Shown one piece after another: positions 16,586 to 26,876 of a stretch of DNA of 64,000 bases. The first letter of the stretch is position 1. Each line of letters starts with the position of its first letter. A program made the position numbers and the translations under genes. Origin of the DNA: Pseudomonas fluorescens (lineage in GTDB: Bacteria > Pseudomonadota > Gammaproteobacteria > Pseudomonadales > Pseudomonadaceae); contig NZ_CABVHJ010000005.1 of NCBI RefSeq assembly GCF_902497745.1, forward strand, positions 124,001 to 188,000, read 5' to 3'. Under the pieces are notes generated by a model that was not told the DNA's origin, did no database searches, and saw nothing but the letters and a program-made list of their open reading frames with translations.

Positions 16586-17761
16586 TCAGTTTTGCGCCCG
16601 ATCGGGCGTCTCGGATTTAGTGTTGATTGCTACGTTTTGCTGGCGCGCGCCGGCTTGTTTAAGCTCTGCGACCCACTGCGGGTCGGCGTCGCCGATTTCG
16701 TTGTTCACAGGCAGATAACGTTCAGGAAACTCCCAGATCAGCACCTGTGGCGGGCTGTTCTTGAAGTCATCGCTTTTCAGGTAGCTGAGCATCGGCAGGA
16801 TCGGGCCGTGGCCGTCTTCGGCGTAGCTCACCACGTCGCTGTGCAGCGCTTGTTTCAGCGCACCGACGAAGTTCCAGTTAGGGTTGGCGCTGTAGCTGGT
16901 GCCGACCAGTGCCACCGGCACTTCATTGCTGGCGAACAGCGCGTCGTCGCCGGCAGGCTGATCGCCGGCCGCGACGGTGTTGCGCTTTTGCAGCGGCTCT
17001 TGCGCCGGCATCAGGTTTTCAAACAGCGGATCGAGCGGCAGGAACAAGCGCAGATCGCCCTTGTGCGTGACCTTCTCCGCTGGCGTGGTAACAAAGCGTT
17101 GTGGCTCGCCGCTGAGCGGGAACTTGTCGGCGATGGTTTTCGCCAGGGTGTTGGCTGCAATCTCGGCGCCTTCCGGCGTCCAGTGGGTGTCGGTGCGCAG
17201 GAACACTTGCTGACCGTTCTGCTTGGCTTGCTGGAACGGCTTGAGCAAGTCAGGGGCGAGGATCTTGTCGGCGGCTACACGAGCATGGAAATCCTGATAG
17301 AGGTTTTCGTGGATGCTCGCCGGTTTCACTTCACCCAGATGCTCCGGGTACAGACGAACCTTGGCCGGCACGATCGCCATTACCAGTTTCACGCCTTTCT
17401 CTTTGAGGGTCTGGCGCACGCCTTCGACCAGCGCATAGTTGCCTTGCAGGTTCAGCTCTTCGTTGACGATCGGGTTGAATTCCTCATCGCTGTACAACCA
17501 CTGATCGCGACCGAGCACCACGCCCGGACGACCCTCGTTGAACAGTTTGAAATCCAGCGCGGCCCAGAGATTGGTACCCAGACGCTTGATCGGGAATTCA
17601 TCGTCGTAGTGCGTTTCCACAGCCTTGGTCCAACGGCCGTTGAGCACCGTCGCATCGGCGTTGGTGCTGAAGCCGAAGAAGCTGCGAACCGACCACAGAC
17701 CGAGGACCAACAGCGTCACCAGGAACAGGGCGATGTAGAAGATGCGTAATGAGCGGGTCAT
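16586..17761 (-). CDS. algJ: Alginate O-acetyltransferase AlgJ
   Basis: A 391-residue SGNH-like acetylesterase/acetyltransferase, anchored or secreted through an N-terminal hydrophobic segment (about residues 8-28) and acting in the periplasm. The catalytic signature pair is visible: DTHWTPEGA (Asp-x-His) and the nucleophile motif GTSYS. It is predicted to pass acetyl groups received via AlgI toward the polymer, parallel to AlgX. It sits ten bases after algI and 14 bases before algF, consistent with one transcript. Confidence 0.95.
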   Translation of the reverse strand: MTRSLRIFYIALFLVTLLVLGLWSVRSFFGFSTNADATVLNGRWTKAVETHYDDEFPIKRLGTNLWAALDFKLFNEGRPGVVLGRDQWLYSDEEFNPIVNEELNLQGNYALVEGVRQTLKEKGVKLVMAIVPAKVRLYPEHLGEVKPASIHENLYQDFHARVAADKILAPDLLKPFQQAKQNGQQVFLRTDTHWTPEGAEIAANTLAKTIADKFPLSGEPQRFVTTPAEKVTHKGDLRLFLPLDPLFENLMPAQEPLQKRNTVAAGDQPAGDDALFASNEVPVALVGTSYSANPNWNFVGALKQALHSDVVSYAEDGHGPILPMLSYLKSDDFKNSPPQVLIWEFPERYLPVNNEIGDADPQWVAELKQAGARQQNVAINTKSETPDRAQN

Positions 17762-17771
17762 GTCAGATCCC

Positions 17772-19337
17772 TCAGAACTGGAAGTAAAGGAACGGCGAGA
17801 AGCTTTGCGCCGAAAGTTTGAGAATCGAAGCGATGAACAGCAGCAGGATCAGGCCGCGCATCACGTAGCGCGACCAATCCGCGCTCCAGTAGGCCGGTTG
17901 CACTTGGGCTTCGACGCCGACGGTGTAGCCAGGCTCATGGATGCTCGCCGGGTTTTCGCCTGGCGCTGCTTTGATCATCCCCGGGGTCGCGGTGGCAGGG
18001 CCGTTGGCCTCGACGTTGACTTCAGGCTTGGTCTTGGCTGGCGGCTGGTTGGTGTACAGATCGCGCAGGCCGAAGAAGGCCAGCGTCACGTACGCCACCA
18101 CCAGAGTCGCCACTTGCAGACCGGTGAGGCTGGCCTGATTGAGTTCCGACAGCGACCAGTCGCCGAAGCTGAACATCGCGCCGTACATACGACCGGCAAC
18201 GTGCAGGTTCTCGGCGCGGAAGATCACCCAGCCCATGACCACGAGCAGGAAGGTCAGCGCCCAGCGGATCGGGTTGAGGCTGCGTGGAGAGGTGTTCAGG
18301 CCCAGCGCTTTTTCAATCGCCAGCCACATGCCGTGCCAGGCGCCCCAGACGATGTAAGTGATGTTCGCGCCGTGCCACAGACCACCGAGGAGCATGGTCA
18401 GGAACAGGTTGCGATAGGTCATCAGCGTGCCTTTACGGTTACCGCCGAGGGTGATGTACAGGTAGTCACGCAGCCAGGTGGAAAGGCTGATGTGCCAGCG
18501 ACGCCAGAACTCGGTGATCGACTGGCTGATGTACGGCTGTTTGAAGTTTTCCATGAAACGGAAACCCATCATCAAGCCCAGACCGATGGCCATGTCGCTG
18601 TAACCGGAGAAGTCGAAATACAGCTGCGCGGTGTAGGCCAGTGCGCCGAGCCAGGCATCACCTGTGGTCGGGTTCTGCAGGGCGAAGCAATGGTCGGCGA
18701 CCACCGCGAGGGTGTCGGCAATAAAGACCTTCTTGATGAAACCCTGCATGAACCGCGTGCAGCCCTCGGAGAACTTGTCGAGGGTGTGCGTGCGGTTGTT
18801 GAACTGATCGGCGAGGTCGCGGAAACGCAGGACCGGGCCGGCAATCAAGTGCGGGAAGATCGCTACGAATGCCGCGAAGTCGATCAGGTTGCGCGTCGCC
18901 GGGGTATCGCCGCGATACACGTCGATGATGTAGCTGATCGACTCGAAGATGTAGAACGAGATCCCGATCGGCAGCAGCACGTGGGTGAGGATGAACGGCT
19001 CAAGACCGACCGACGTCATCATCGCGTTGATGCTGTCGACGCCGAAGTTGGCGTACTTGAAGTAGCCGAGGATGCACAGGTCGACTGCGACACCAAGCAA
19101 CAGCCAGCGCTGTGCCGGTTTGGTCCGCACGCCGGCAGCACCGACTTTGAGGCCGATCCAGTAGTTCCACAACGTGACCGCTGCGAACAGCGCGAGGAAG
19201 TCCACACGCCACCAGGCGTAGAACACGTAGCTGGCGATCAGCAGCAGCAGGTTGCGATAGCGTTGCCCGCTCAAGTAGTACAAGCCGAGAAAGATCGGCA
19301 AGAACAGAAACAGGAACACGTTGGATGAAAATACCAT
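17772..19337 (-). CDS. algI: Alginate O-acetyltransferase AlgI (MBOAT)
   Basis: A 521-residue multi-spanning inner-membrane protein of the membrane-bound O-acyltransferase family. It is thought to move acetyl groups from a cytoplasmic donor across the membrane for AlgJ/AlgX. The MBOAT hallmark region FWRRWHISLSTWLRDYLYI and the conserved active-site histidine in LWHGANITY are present. The start MVFSSNVFLF at 19337 is supported by GGAGAG upstream and by family N-termini; an in-frame ATG 13 codons earlier is unlikely. A 338-base repeat-containing gap separates it from algL. Confidence 0.95.
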   Translation of the reverse strand: MVFSSNVFLFLFLPIFLGLYYLSGQRYRNLLLLIASYVFYAWWRVDFLALFAAVTLWNYWIGLKVGAAGVRTKPAQRWLLLGVAVDLCILGYFKYANFGVDSINAMMTSVGLEPFILTHVLLPIGISFYIFESISYIIDVYRGDTPATRNLIDFAAFVAIFPHLIAGPVLRFRDLADQFNNRTHTLDKFSEGCTRFMQGFIKKVFIADTLAVVADHCFALQNPTTGDAWLGALAYTAQLYFDFSGYSDMAIGLGLMMGFRFMENFKQPYISQSITEFWRRWHISLSTWLRDYLYITLGGNRKGTLMTYRNLFLTMLLGGLWHGANITYIVWGAWHGMWLAIEKALGLNTSPRSLNPIRWALTFLLVVMGWVIFRAENLHVAGRMYGAMFSFGDWSLSELNQASLTGLQVATLVVAYVTLAFFGLRDLYTNQPPAKTKPEVNVEANGPATATPGMIKAAPGENPASIHEPGYTVGVEAQVQPAYWSADWSRYVMRGLILLLFIASILKLSAQSFSPFLYFQF

Positions 19338-19675
19338 CCCGATCTCTCCATGTTTGAACCAACAGTCAAGGGCCAAAGCCCCCCCAAACCCCCCGTGGTA
19401 GTGGAGGGGTGAAACGGTGTTTCTGTCAGGGGTGTGCCGGGCCTTGAAATCTTTCCCTCACCCCCCGCCCTCTCCCGGAGGGAGAGGGAGCCTGATCTCC
19501 ATGGTTTTCAGAAAAGGAGATCGACCCGGTATTTCTGTGCCGCCTGATCTCGATTGTTTTTCAACGCCTGAGATCGACTCGGTATTTCATTTCGGCGGAT
19601 TTCTCAAAAACACCTCGGTCAGTCCCCTCTCCCTTTGGGAGAGGGTTAGGGTGAGGGGCTTTTGCTTTTCGCCTT
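19338..19675. repeat. algL-algI intergenic segment with inverted family C repeats
   Basis: No gene is seen. Palindromes of the CCCTCTCCC...GGGAGAGGG family lie at 19455-19488 and, in opposite orientation, at 19624-19658. Between them are two diverged copies of the ATCGACTCGGTATTTC motif also found in the array at 1-254. This is the largest gap inside the alginate operon and could reduce read-through from algL to algI. Confidence 0.75.
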
Positions 19676-20800
19676 TCAAGAGCCTTTGTTGCCCTTCTCA
19701 TGCGACGGGTCGTAGACCTTGGTCAGGTCGCCACCGAGGCGGAAAGTCTTGAACGGCTGCATGCCGCGCTTCTTCTCGATTACATCCGCCGGGCAGGTGT
19801 AGAGCGTGCAGAACGGTTCGAGCCAGGCGAATTTCATGTCCTCTTTCAAGTCGGTCATGTCCTGCTCTTTGCCGTTCTTCTTCTCGAATTCATCCGGGTC
19901 TTTCACCCCCGCCAACACCCGATCACCCAGACGCTTCAGTGCACCGTTGTTTTCCTGGCGCAAATCAACACCGTTGACCTGGGCAAAACTGGCGATCATC
20001 GCCAGCGGCGGCAGGGCGTAGTTGTGATAGGCGAGGGCGCGTTGCTGGCGCTTGAGTTCGTTCGGCAGGAAGCCGTCGGCATCGACTTGATTGACGCCAA
20101 CCTTGTATTCCTTCACCGCCCAGTCAAACAGGTCGCGGCGGTTGGTCGCGACCGACGTCGCCATCACCGACCATGCAGCCCAGTACGAGTGATTGTTGGT
20201 TTTTTCCAGCGGCAAGTTGTCCCAATCGCTGACGACCTGATCGGCCATTTTGCTGAACCACGCCTCGATCAACTGCGCTTCCTGCTGATGCTGGGCCAGT
20301 GGATGCGAGTCGGAGAATTTCAGGCGAATGTACGAAGAGGCCATGCTGCCCAGCGCCCATTTGCGCATCGACTTGCCGGTGTGGTTGAAGTCTTTCGACA
20401 TCAATGCATCGGCCTTGGCCCACGCGGTCAGCCAGTTCAGCGTGCAGTCGAGCTGCTCCGGGCGACCGTCGCGCATGAACTGCATCACCCGTTTGGCAGT
20501 GCCGCGTTCCAGCGTGGTGATGTCTTTGGTGGTGTCGCGAAAGGCTTTTTCCGACTGCACGTTCAGCGTTGCGCGGGCCTTGTCCGAACCTTCGTATTTG
20601 CTGCGAAATTGCAGCGCCCCGGTATACGGCGTCGGCATCGCGTCGCAGCCTTCACTTTTGTCACCAGTCTTGAATTTATCCACAGGCGCAAAATAGCCCT
20701 GAGGTGGACGCAGTGGCGCGGCGGCCTGCGCGGTGCCGGCGAAGATCGCCAGCCCGAGCAGCGTCGGCGCTAAAAGAGTTTTCAGTTTCGAGTTTCGCAT
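19676..20800 (-). CDS. algL: Alginate lyase AlgL
   Basis: A 374-residue periplasmic poly-mannuronate lyase that removes mislocalised alginate during export. A signal peptide (about residues 1-27, ending GTAQA) precedes the alpha/alpha-barrel lyase domain with the catalytic segments [14 protein letters not shown] and [11 protein letters not shown], and the conserved [13 protein letters not shown]. The ATG at 20800 is preferred because GAGG is seven bases upstream; an alternative ATG at 20812 overlaps the algX stop. It is truncated relative to nothing; length is normal for the family. Confidence 0.95.
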   Translation of the reverse strand: MRNSKLKTLLAPTLLGLAIFAGTAQAAAPLRPPQGYFAPVDKFKTGDKSEGCDAMPTPYTGALQFRSKYEGSDKARATLNVQSEKAFRDTTKDITTLERGTAKRVMQFMRDGRPEQLDCTLNWLTAWAKADALMSKDFNHTGKSMRKWALGSMASSYIRLKFSDSHPLAQHQQEAQLIEAWFSKMADQVVSDWDNLPLEKTNNHSYWAAWSVMATSVATNRRDLFDWAVKEYKVGVNQVDADGFLPNELKRQQRALAYHNYALPPLAMIASFAQVNGVDLRQENNGALKRLGDRVLAGVKDPDEFEKKNGKEQDMTDLKEDMKFAWLEPFCTLYTCPADVIEKKRGMQPFKTFRLGGDLTKVYDPSHEKGNKGS

Positions 20801-20808
20801 AGCAGACC

Positions 20809-22269
20809 TCATTGCCCGACCTGAGCGGTTTGTTGCCCAGCGCCCGGGAATACGTTGCGTTTGCAGATTTTCGCTTCGACTTTCTGCGGCGCGGTGCCCG
20901 CTTCCGGGCCCTGGACTTCGACCGCCAGCAGGTTTTGCGAGGCCCAGTCTTCGTCCGTGCGCAGCTCAAAGGCGAAACGACCGTCGGTGTCGGAGGTTTC
21001 CGGTTTCTCGATCTTGATGTCCTCGTGGCGACCGTTCATGTACCAGAGGGTGGCTTGCAGGGTTTTCACCGAAGGGTCGGCGAAGCGGATGTCGACCTGA
21101 TGGCTGCTGTTCTGCAGGTTCAGGTTCTTGCTGTTGACCAGCAGTTCTTGTTTGCTGCCCGGCTTGAGCGTGGTGCTCGCGGTCATCTGTGCGTCTTTGC
21201 CTTCGCAGCCGTTGTCGAGAAGAGACATCATCTGGCGATAGATGGTTTCCTGGTCGAGGCGGTACAGCGGCGAGAATTCCCAGATGAGAATTTTCGGCGG
21301 AGTCTTCTGGAATTCGTCGCTGCCCAGGTACTGCAACATCGAACCTTCCAGGCCACCGCCGGGGAAGGCGACGTTGAGAATGTCAGCGCCGATGGCTTCT
21401 TCGAGGAAGCCGGCGAAGTTGTAGTTCTTGCCGCTGTGCGAAGTACCGACGAGGGTGATTTGCGGATTGCCGGAATCGCCGAACAGGTCGCCGTCACCCG
21501 CTTCGCCCTTAGGCTCGGTGGTGAATTGATCCATGTACTGGATGGCGTAACTGGTGCCGCACAATTGCCCGGCCATGTTGTGCAGGGTGCCGGTCTTGCC
21601 CATGCGCCCGGAGCGCTTGGTTTCGAATTCACGCTTGGGAATGTCGGCGAAGGCCGGAATCTGCTTGACCTTCTCGGCGACGATTTTCGCCGTGCGCTGT
21701 GCACCGTATGGCGTCCAGTGCTGGTCGCCACGGAAGTAGAAATCGTGGGCGGGCAGGGTGTCCGGCAGCGATTCGTTGGTCAGCGGCGACAGGTCCGGCA
21801 CCACGTAACCCATCTTGGCGAAACGGCCGAGCATGGTCTTGTAGTTGCCCAGCGCTTTCTCGTAATCGAACGCGGCTTTTTCCTGCGGGTTGAGCTTGTT
21901 GCGGTTCACCAGACCACGGGTCGGCTGATAAACGATCACCAGTTCAACGCCTTTGGCCTTGAACGCATCGTGCAGCTGTTGCAGGCGTTTGTAGCCGGCC
22001 GGGGTGGTGTTGAACTCGGTGCGCAAATCTTCCTGAGTCCGGAACAACCAGTCGCCTTGCGCCTGCACCAGCGTGGTGAAGTTCTGCTGATAACGCGTGG
22101 TGTAGTTCTTCGCGTCATGCGCCGCCGGGCACAGGTTGCAGCACGGTTCGGCGCTGAATTTTGGCGGCGTGGCAGCGGCGCCTTCATCGGCGCGGGCACC
22201 GTTGCTGGCCGCGAGAATGCCCACGGTCAGGGCCGACAGGCTGAGTAATCTGATCAAGTGTGGGTGCAT
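20809..22269 (-). CDS. algX: Alginate biosynthesis/acetylation protein AlgX
   Basis: A 486-residue periplasmic protein with a signal peptide (about residues 1-27). An SGNH-like domain carries the catalytic motifs [10 protein letters not shown] and [11 protein letters not shown], and a C-terminal carbohydrate-binding beta-sandwich (about 350-470) follows. It binds alginate and acetylates it directly, and links to AlgK in the export complex. The N-terminal mature region contains paired cysteines (CCNLC). Good GAGGA site before the ATG; ten bases after algG. Confidence 0.95.
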   Translation of the reverse strand: MHPHLIRLLSLSALTVGILAASNGARADEGAAATPPKFSAEPCCNLCPAAHDAKNYTTRYQQNFTTLVQAQGDWLFRTQEDLRTEFNTTPAGYKRLQQLHDAFKAKGVELVIVYQPTRGLVNRNKLNPQEKAAFDYEKALGNYKTMLGRFAKMGYVVPDLSPLTNESLPDTLPAHDFYFRGDQHWTPYGAQRTAKIVAEKVKQIPAFADIPKREFETKRSGRMGKTGTLHNMAGQLCGTSYAIQYMDQFTTEPKGEAGDGDLFGDSGNPQITLVGTSHSGKNYNFAGFLEEAIGADILNVAFPGGGLEGSMLQYLGSDEFQKTPPKILIWEFSPLYRLDQETIYRQMMSLLDNGCEGKDAQMTASTTLKPGSKQELLVNSKNLNLQNSSHQVDIRFADPSVKTLQATLWYMNGRHEDIKIEKPETSDTDGRFAFELRTDEDWASQNLLAVEVQGPEAGTAPQKVEAKICKRNVFPGAGQQTAQVGQ

Positions 22270-22279
22270 AAAATTATCC

Positions 22280-23851
22280 TCAGTCCTGCATTTCGGTCTG
22301 GCGTTCGACAGGGTCGATCAGCACGGCTTTCTGCTGGCGCACCAGCAGGTCGAGAATTTCATCCTGGCGCTCGCCGAGGATGCCGTTGAAGCTGATGCCG
22401 CTGGATTTGGTCGGCGCCAGCATCGACACGCGATACAGCTCGACACTCAACGGTGAATCGATCGACAGCGGGCCGCTGCCATTGGCCGCCAGTTCACCGC
22501 CAACGACGATCAGCGACACCTGCGCATCGAACGGGTCGAGCTTGATGTCACGGTCGGTGTCGGTGAGGTCTTTGATGTGGCCGTAGACGCCGGTCAGGCC
22601 GTTGGCCATGGCGACGTTTTCGTAGAGGCGGATGTTCACGCTGTTACGAATGCGAATGCCGTGGCGCTTGTTGCTGATGACCTTGTTGCCCCACAGCAAA
22701 TTGTCGGCGGACTCGTAGAGGGTGATGCCGTCGGTGTGGTTCTTGTAGATCTCGTTGTAGGCAATGATGTTGTTGACGCTGTTACGGTCGATCACCAGGC
22801 CCGAGAGGTGGTTGTCGAAGCTCTTGTTGTTGAAGATGAAGCTGTCGTTGACCTCACGGGAAATAATGATCCCGTGCTTCTTCTTCGTGCCGTGCACGGT
22901 GTTCTCGGCAATGATCAGGCCGTGGGAACGGTCGTGCGGGTCGATGCCGTAGACGATGTTGTCTTTGTAGGTGTTGCCCTTGACCACGAAGTCGCGGGTC
23001 TCGTAGCAGTAGAAGCCGTACCACATGTCAGAGAACTCGGAGCCGACGATCCAGCCAGTCGGTTCAGGACGCTTGAGCACCTTGGCCATGTTTGGCGTGT
23101 ACTGGGAAATACTCACCCCGTACGACTTACTGTTGGCGTAGCCGAAGCTGGCCATCTTGCTGTTGACGATGTAGGTCTCGGTGCCACCCCAAGCGAGCAG
23201 GAACGGGCGGAACTCCTTCGGCGAACGGAAAGTCGCCGGGCCGTTTTCCTTTTCGCGCCAGCCGGTGACTTTGGTGTCACGCACGAATAGTTGACCGTCG
23301 TTGACCATGAACGCACCGGCCTCTTGCGACAGGCGCAGTTCCTGGGTCTGGCCGTCGATTTCGAGGATGCCTTTACGGCCCACGACGATCGGCAGCTTCG
23401 ACAGGTACACGCCCGGCGAGGTCTCGCTGAAGTACTGCTTGGGCAGCTTCTTCGCCAGATCTTTGAGGTTCATGTAACCGTCGTCGACGAAGATCGCCTG
23501 CGGGATACCGTGCTGACGCACCACCCATTCGGCCATCTTGTTGTCGCCGCCGATGAAGTCCTTCAGCGCGTCTTCCTGCATCATCCGGCGCACGCTGATC
23601 TTGCCCGCTTTGCTGCGGTTGATCTTCGCGGCGGCGGCCTCGGCGGTGAAGCCGGAAAGGTCGGGCAGTTTTGGCGCGGCCAGATTCAGCGCTTCGGTGG
23701 GTGCGCTGCTGACGGTGTAGGTCTTGGCTTGTTGCAGCTCCTTGGCCGTGGTCGCAGGCTTTGCCGGCTCCACGTTGGCGAAGGCGCCAGCGCTGGCCAG
23801 CAGCATCGCGCCTGCCAGCAGGCTGAGTGAGCCTATCCTGGTGCTGATCAT
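22280..23851 (-). CDS. algG: Poly(beta-D-mannuronate) C5-epimerase AlgG
   Basis: A 523-residue periplasmic right-handed beta-helix epimerase that converts mannuronate to guluronate residues in the polymer. It has a signal peptide (about residues 1-25 from MISTRIGSLSLLAGAM) and repeated parallel-helix turns in the second half. The active-site motif DPHDRSHG with the catalytic histidine is intact. The ATG at 23851 is chosen because GGGAG lies eight bases upstream; an earlier ATG at 23878 overlaps the algE stop and would add nine residues before the signal peptide. Confidence 0.95.
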   Translation of the reverse strand: MISTRIGSLSLLAGAMLLASAGAFANVEPAKPATTAKELQQAKTYTVSSAPTEALNLAAPKLPDLSGFTAEAAAAKINRSKAGKISVRRMMQEDALKDFIGGDNKMAEWVVRQHGIPQAIFVDDGYMNLKDLAKKLPKQYFSETSPGVYLSKLPIVVGRKGILEIDGQTQELRLSQEAGAFMVNDGQLFVRDTKVTGWREKENGPATFRSPKEFRPFLLAWGGTETYIVNSKMASFGYANSKSYGVSISQYTPNMAKVLKRPEPTGWIVGSEFSDMWYGFYCYETRDFVVKGNTYKDNIVYGIDPHDRSHGLIIAENTVHGTKKKHGIIISREVNDSFIFNNKSFDNHLSGLVIDRNSVNNIIAYNEIYKNHTDGITLYESADNLLWGNKVISNKRHGIRIRNSVNIRLYENVAMANGLTGVYGHIKDLTDTDRDIKLDPFDAQVSLIVVGGELAANGSGPLSIDSPLSVELYRVSMLAPTKSSGISFNGILGERQDEILDLLVRQQKAVLIDPVERQTEMQD

Positions 23852-23877
23852 GTCGGGCACTCCCTTGGCGGTTTGCA

Positions 23878-25359
23878 TCAGAAGCGCCAGATCACGTCGA
23901 TGAACGCGCGGTGCATGTACGAATCAACCTGCTTGCCGTAGGCATCGCCCGGTTTGAACACACCGCCACGGAAGCGCACCAGGGCCGAAGGCTCGTCGAT
24001 CGACTGGCTCAACGCCGCCGGCAACAGGCCCTGCTTGAAGTACTTGGTGACGACCAGGTCCATCTCCTGACCGAGATCCTTGTTGCCGTCTTCAAGCGGC
24101 AGCGAGGTGCTGGAGAGGATCGCGCCGGTGGCGTCGTCGGTGTTGTTTTCCACGGCGTTGATACCGTTGCTGCCGACCGGCTTGTTGCCGTCGACACGCC
24201 AGAACTTGTGGTAGATCAGGCTGGCGTCGTACTCGTCGTTGACCATCCACGAACCGAACAACGTCGCGGTCTGCATGTTGTTCATTTCGCCACGGAAGGC
24301 TTCGCCGAAACGATGAACACGCGAGCGCGTACCGGTGTAGTTGGAGCGGTTGCTCTCCAGACCGTTCTGCTCGTAATCAGCGCTGGCGCGGGCATAGGCA
24401 CCGCCGACTTGCCATTGCGGATCGAGGCGCAGACGCACACCGATGTCGGTGGCCCAACCGTTGACGTCATCGCTGCGCTTGGCTTGCGCCGGGCGCGAAC
24501 CATCGGCGTTCAGCGCGTTGACCGTGTCGCGGTCGCCGCTCATGCCGGTGATGCTGCCCCAGTAGTTGACGGTGTTGGTGTTGCGCCAGTTGTAGGCGTC
24601 GCTGTCGGCGGTCAGGCCGATCCAGCTGATGTCGCCATTCTCGGTCTTGTCCAGCGAGTCGCGCGGAACACCCGGTTCGGCGTAATCGAGTTTGCCGTCA
24701 TCATGGGTGTGGTGACCACGAATGCCGACCCAGTTGCCCGGCGTCCACTGATAGGCCGCATCGGCGTAGGCGTGCAGGCGATCCTTGTCTTTCGGCGCCA
24801 GCTCTTTGAGGTCGGTGCGGTATTCGCTGAAGCGTTCGGCAACACCGGCGTTGGCACGCAACAGGGTGGTGTCGAAGGTCCAGTTCAGCGCTTCGATGTT
24901 GGTGTCGCGCCACTGGCCATCGTCATTACGCAGACGCTGGCGACCGAACTTGAGCATTTCGCCCGGGTACGGCGTGAGGCCGCTGTAGCCGACCCAGAAC
25001 TCGCGCATCGCCAAATAGTTTTTCTTGGTTTTGCGATCACCGTTGTCGGTGGCTTGCTCACCGTCGGATTGTTGCAGGGTGTCGGTTTCGATGATGTCGG
25101 TCGAGGTTACAGCCTGGCCCATGGCGTAGGCGCTCCACGCGCCGCTTTCGCCGTAGATCCACGGACGCAGGTCGAGGCCGACGCCGTTGACGTCGCCGCC
25201 GCTGGCGGTGCCGAGGTCACGGTCGTCTTCGGACTGGCCGGTGACTTTCACTTCGAGGCCAAAGTTCTTGGTTTCAGTCATCGCGGCCAGTGTCGGGCAA
25301 GACCAGATCAGCGCGAACGAGAGGCCAATACCGGCCTTCACGAATGGATTCAACTTCAT
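23878..25359 (-). CDS. algE: Alginate export outer-membrane porin AlgE
   Basis: A 493-residue outer-membrane beta-barrel (18 strands in the family) through which alginate leaves the cell. It has a signal peptide ending near CPTLAA and alternating amphipathic strands throughout. The final residues DVIWRF form the C-terminal phenylalanine recognised by the outer-membrane assembly machinery. The start overlaps the algK stop as ATGA and has GAGGAA upstream. Length is normal. Confidence 0.95.
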   Translation of the reverse strand: MKLNPFVKAGIGLSFALIWSCPTLAAMTETKNFGLEVKVTGQSEDDRDLGTASGGDVNGVGLDLRPWIYGESGAWSAYAMGQAVTSTDIIETDTLQQSDGEQATDNGDRKTKKNYLAMREFWVGYSGLTPYPGEMLKFGRQRLRNDDGQWRDTNIEALNWTFDTTLLRANAGVAERFSEYRTDLKELAPKDKDRLHAYADAAYQWTPGNWVGIRGHHTHDDGKLDYAEPGVPRDSLDKTENGDISWIGLTADSDAYNWRNTNTVNYWGSITGMSGDRDTVNALNADGSRPAQAKRSDDVNGWATDIGVRLRLDPQWQVGGAYARASADYEQNGLESNRSNYTGTRSRVHRFGEAFRGEMNNMQTATLFGSWMVNDEYDASLIYHKFWRVDGNKPVGSNGINAVENNTDDATGAILSSTSLPLEDGNKDLGQEMDLVVTKYFKQGLLPAALSQSIDEPSALVRFRGGVFKPGDAYGKQVDSYMHRAFIDVIWRF

Positions 25360-26867
25360 AATTTTTCCTCGCCGTCTTCTTCTTGCAGGGCGTGCAGTTG
25401 CAGCGTGTTCGGGTTCAGAGCGCCACGGCTGGCTTGCTCTTGTTGCAGCAGACGTTGCGCTTCGGCGAGACGCTCGGGCGGCAATTGCGCGGCGAGGGTA
25501 GTCGCCAGCTCATCGGCTTGCGGGGTGTTTTGCGCCTTGGCCAATTGGCTGAACACGTAGGCGTTGAGCGGGTCGGGCTTGGTGCCCTTGCCTTGGGAGA
25601 ACAGTTGGGCGATGGCGAAATCGGCGCTGTTCTGGCCGTTGCGTGCAGCGGTCAGCAGGTGGTCGAGAGCCTTCTGCGGGTAGACCTTGCCCAGGTAACC
25701 ACGACGATAGATCTGGCCGAGGTAGTAGTCGGCGGCGACTTCGCGGCCAACGGCTTTCTGGAAATGTTCTTCGGCGACTTTGGCGTCGGCCGGAACCATT
25801 TTGCCTTCGTAGTAGAGCTTGCCCAGCAACAGTTCGGCGCGCGGCTGGTCGGCGGCGCGGCCGTTGTCGAGGTACTTCATCATCTGGTCGACGTCACCCA
25901 GTTCCGGGTAGTCGTAGAGCAGTTGCGCGAGGGTCACCCACGACGCCGGGTAGCCCGGAGCGATTGGTTCAAGCAGCGACTGCGCGGTTTTTTCGTCAGG
26001 CTTGCCCAGGGTCGAATCGGCCAGTACACGGGCCACGGAATCGACGCGTTGTGCGGTGACGGTGCCACGGCTGTAACTGGCCTGCATCTGCTTGATCAGT
26101 TCGGCTTGCTGTTCTGGCTGGGCACGTTTCTGATAGACCGTGGCCAGTTCGACGTAGCAGATGTCGGTGGTGTTGAGCGCGGCTTTGCAGATCTTTTCCA
26201 CGTCATCCAGGTGCTGGTCGTAGGTGCCTTGAGTGCGATACAGCAGCACCTGCGCCAGACCCGCTTCCGGGTAGCCGGATTTGCGCCACTGATCGATCTG
26301 CTGCTGCGCGTTGATATTCGGGAAGCTGTGCGGGTATTGCAGGTAGAGCATCGCCAGCGGGATCAACGTGTTGCCTTCGCCATTGGCGGCGGCTTTTTTC
26401 AGCAGGCTTTCGGCTTCGTGGTGCTCGGCTTCGGTGGAACCCGGTTTGGCCACCAGCAGGCGACCCAAGCGTGCCTGGGCACGCGGCGAAACACTGGCGG
26501 CGGCGCGGTAAGTCGCTTCAGCCTGTTTCATTTGCTCAGGATCGCGGCTGTCGACCTGGATGTCGGCGAGGCCGACTTGCGCTTCGCTGTAACCCAGATC
26601 GGCCAGTTGCTGATAGTTCTGCGCGGCGGTGGCGGTGTCGCCACGCTTGAGCGCTTCGTTGGCCAGACGCTGATCGGGCAGGCCGGCGCAACCGGCCAGA
26701 CTCACCGCCAATGCCAAGGCACACACCGATCCCATGTGGGAGCGAGCTTGCTCGCGAAAGCGGTGTGTCAGTCGGCACTGAGGCTGAATGTCAGAATGCA
26801 TTCGCGAGCAAGCTCGCTCCCACAGGGATTGTGGTGTTCTGAGGATGGGTGGAGTAGTCACAGGCAT
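25356..26867 (-). CDS. algK: Alginate export lipoprotein AlgK, with REPIN-encoded insert in its signal region
   Basis: AlgK is an outer-membrane lipoprotein of TPR/Sel1-like repeats that localises AlgE and bridges to AlgX. The mature part (from the lipobox LAGC, then [17 protein letters not shown]) is normal in length and motifs, including [20 protein letters not shown]. The start region is odd: a 90-base family A REPIN (26735-26824) lies in frame between codons for [15 protein letters not shown] and [15 protein letters not shown], adding 30 residues. Without it the two halves form an ordinary lipoprotein signal of about 30 residues. The ATG at 26867, ten bases after alg44, is taken as the native start. 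Initiation inside the REPIN (26735 or 26801) is possible. Whether the protein is still exported is unknown. Confidence 0.9.
   Translation of the reverse strand: MPVTTPPILRTPQSLWERACSRMHSDIQPQCRLTHRFREQARSHMGSVCALALAVSLAGCAGLPDQRLANEALKRGDTATAAQNYQQLADLGYSEAQVGLADIQVDSRDPEQMKQAEATYRAAASVSPRAQARLGRLLVAKPGSTEAEHHEAESLLKKAAANGEGNTLIPLAMLYLQYPHSFPNINAQQQIDQWRKSGYPEAGLAQVLLYRTQGTYDQHLDDVEKICKAALNTTDICYVELATVYQKRAQPEQQAELIKQMQASYSRGTVTAQRVDSVARVLADSTLGKPDEKTAQSLLEPIAPGYPASWVTLAQLLYDYPELGDVDQMMKYLDNGRAADQPRAELLLGKLYYEGKMVPADAKVAEEHFQKAVGREVAADYYLGQIYRRGYLGKVYPQKALDHLLTAARNGQNSADFAIAQLFSQGKGTKPDPLNAYVFSQLAKAQNTPQADELATTLAAQLPPERLAEAQRLLQQEQASRGALNPNTLQLHALQEEDGEEKL
26735..26824. repeat. Family A REPIN, 90 bases, inside algK coding sequence
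   Basis: It has inverted arms TGTGGGAGCGAGCTTGCTCG and its complement, and is exactly the length of five other copies in the window. It is open in the algK frame and encodes a Cys/Arg-rich 30-residue stretch ahead of the hydrophobic signal segment. Confidence 0.92.
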
Positions 26868-26876
26868 GTCCTCGAC

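Noticed and set aside
20809..20812. ATG at 20812 as the algL start, coupled to algX by ATGA.
   Set aside because: The ATG at 20800 has its own GAGG site and gives the more usual signal-peptide start, although coupling cannot be excluded.
20812..25560. Further long plus-strand frames opposite algX, algG and algE.
   Set aside because: All are antisense to recognised alginate genes and read as low-complexity Arg/Val/Gln/Asp/Ala-rich sequence without domains.
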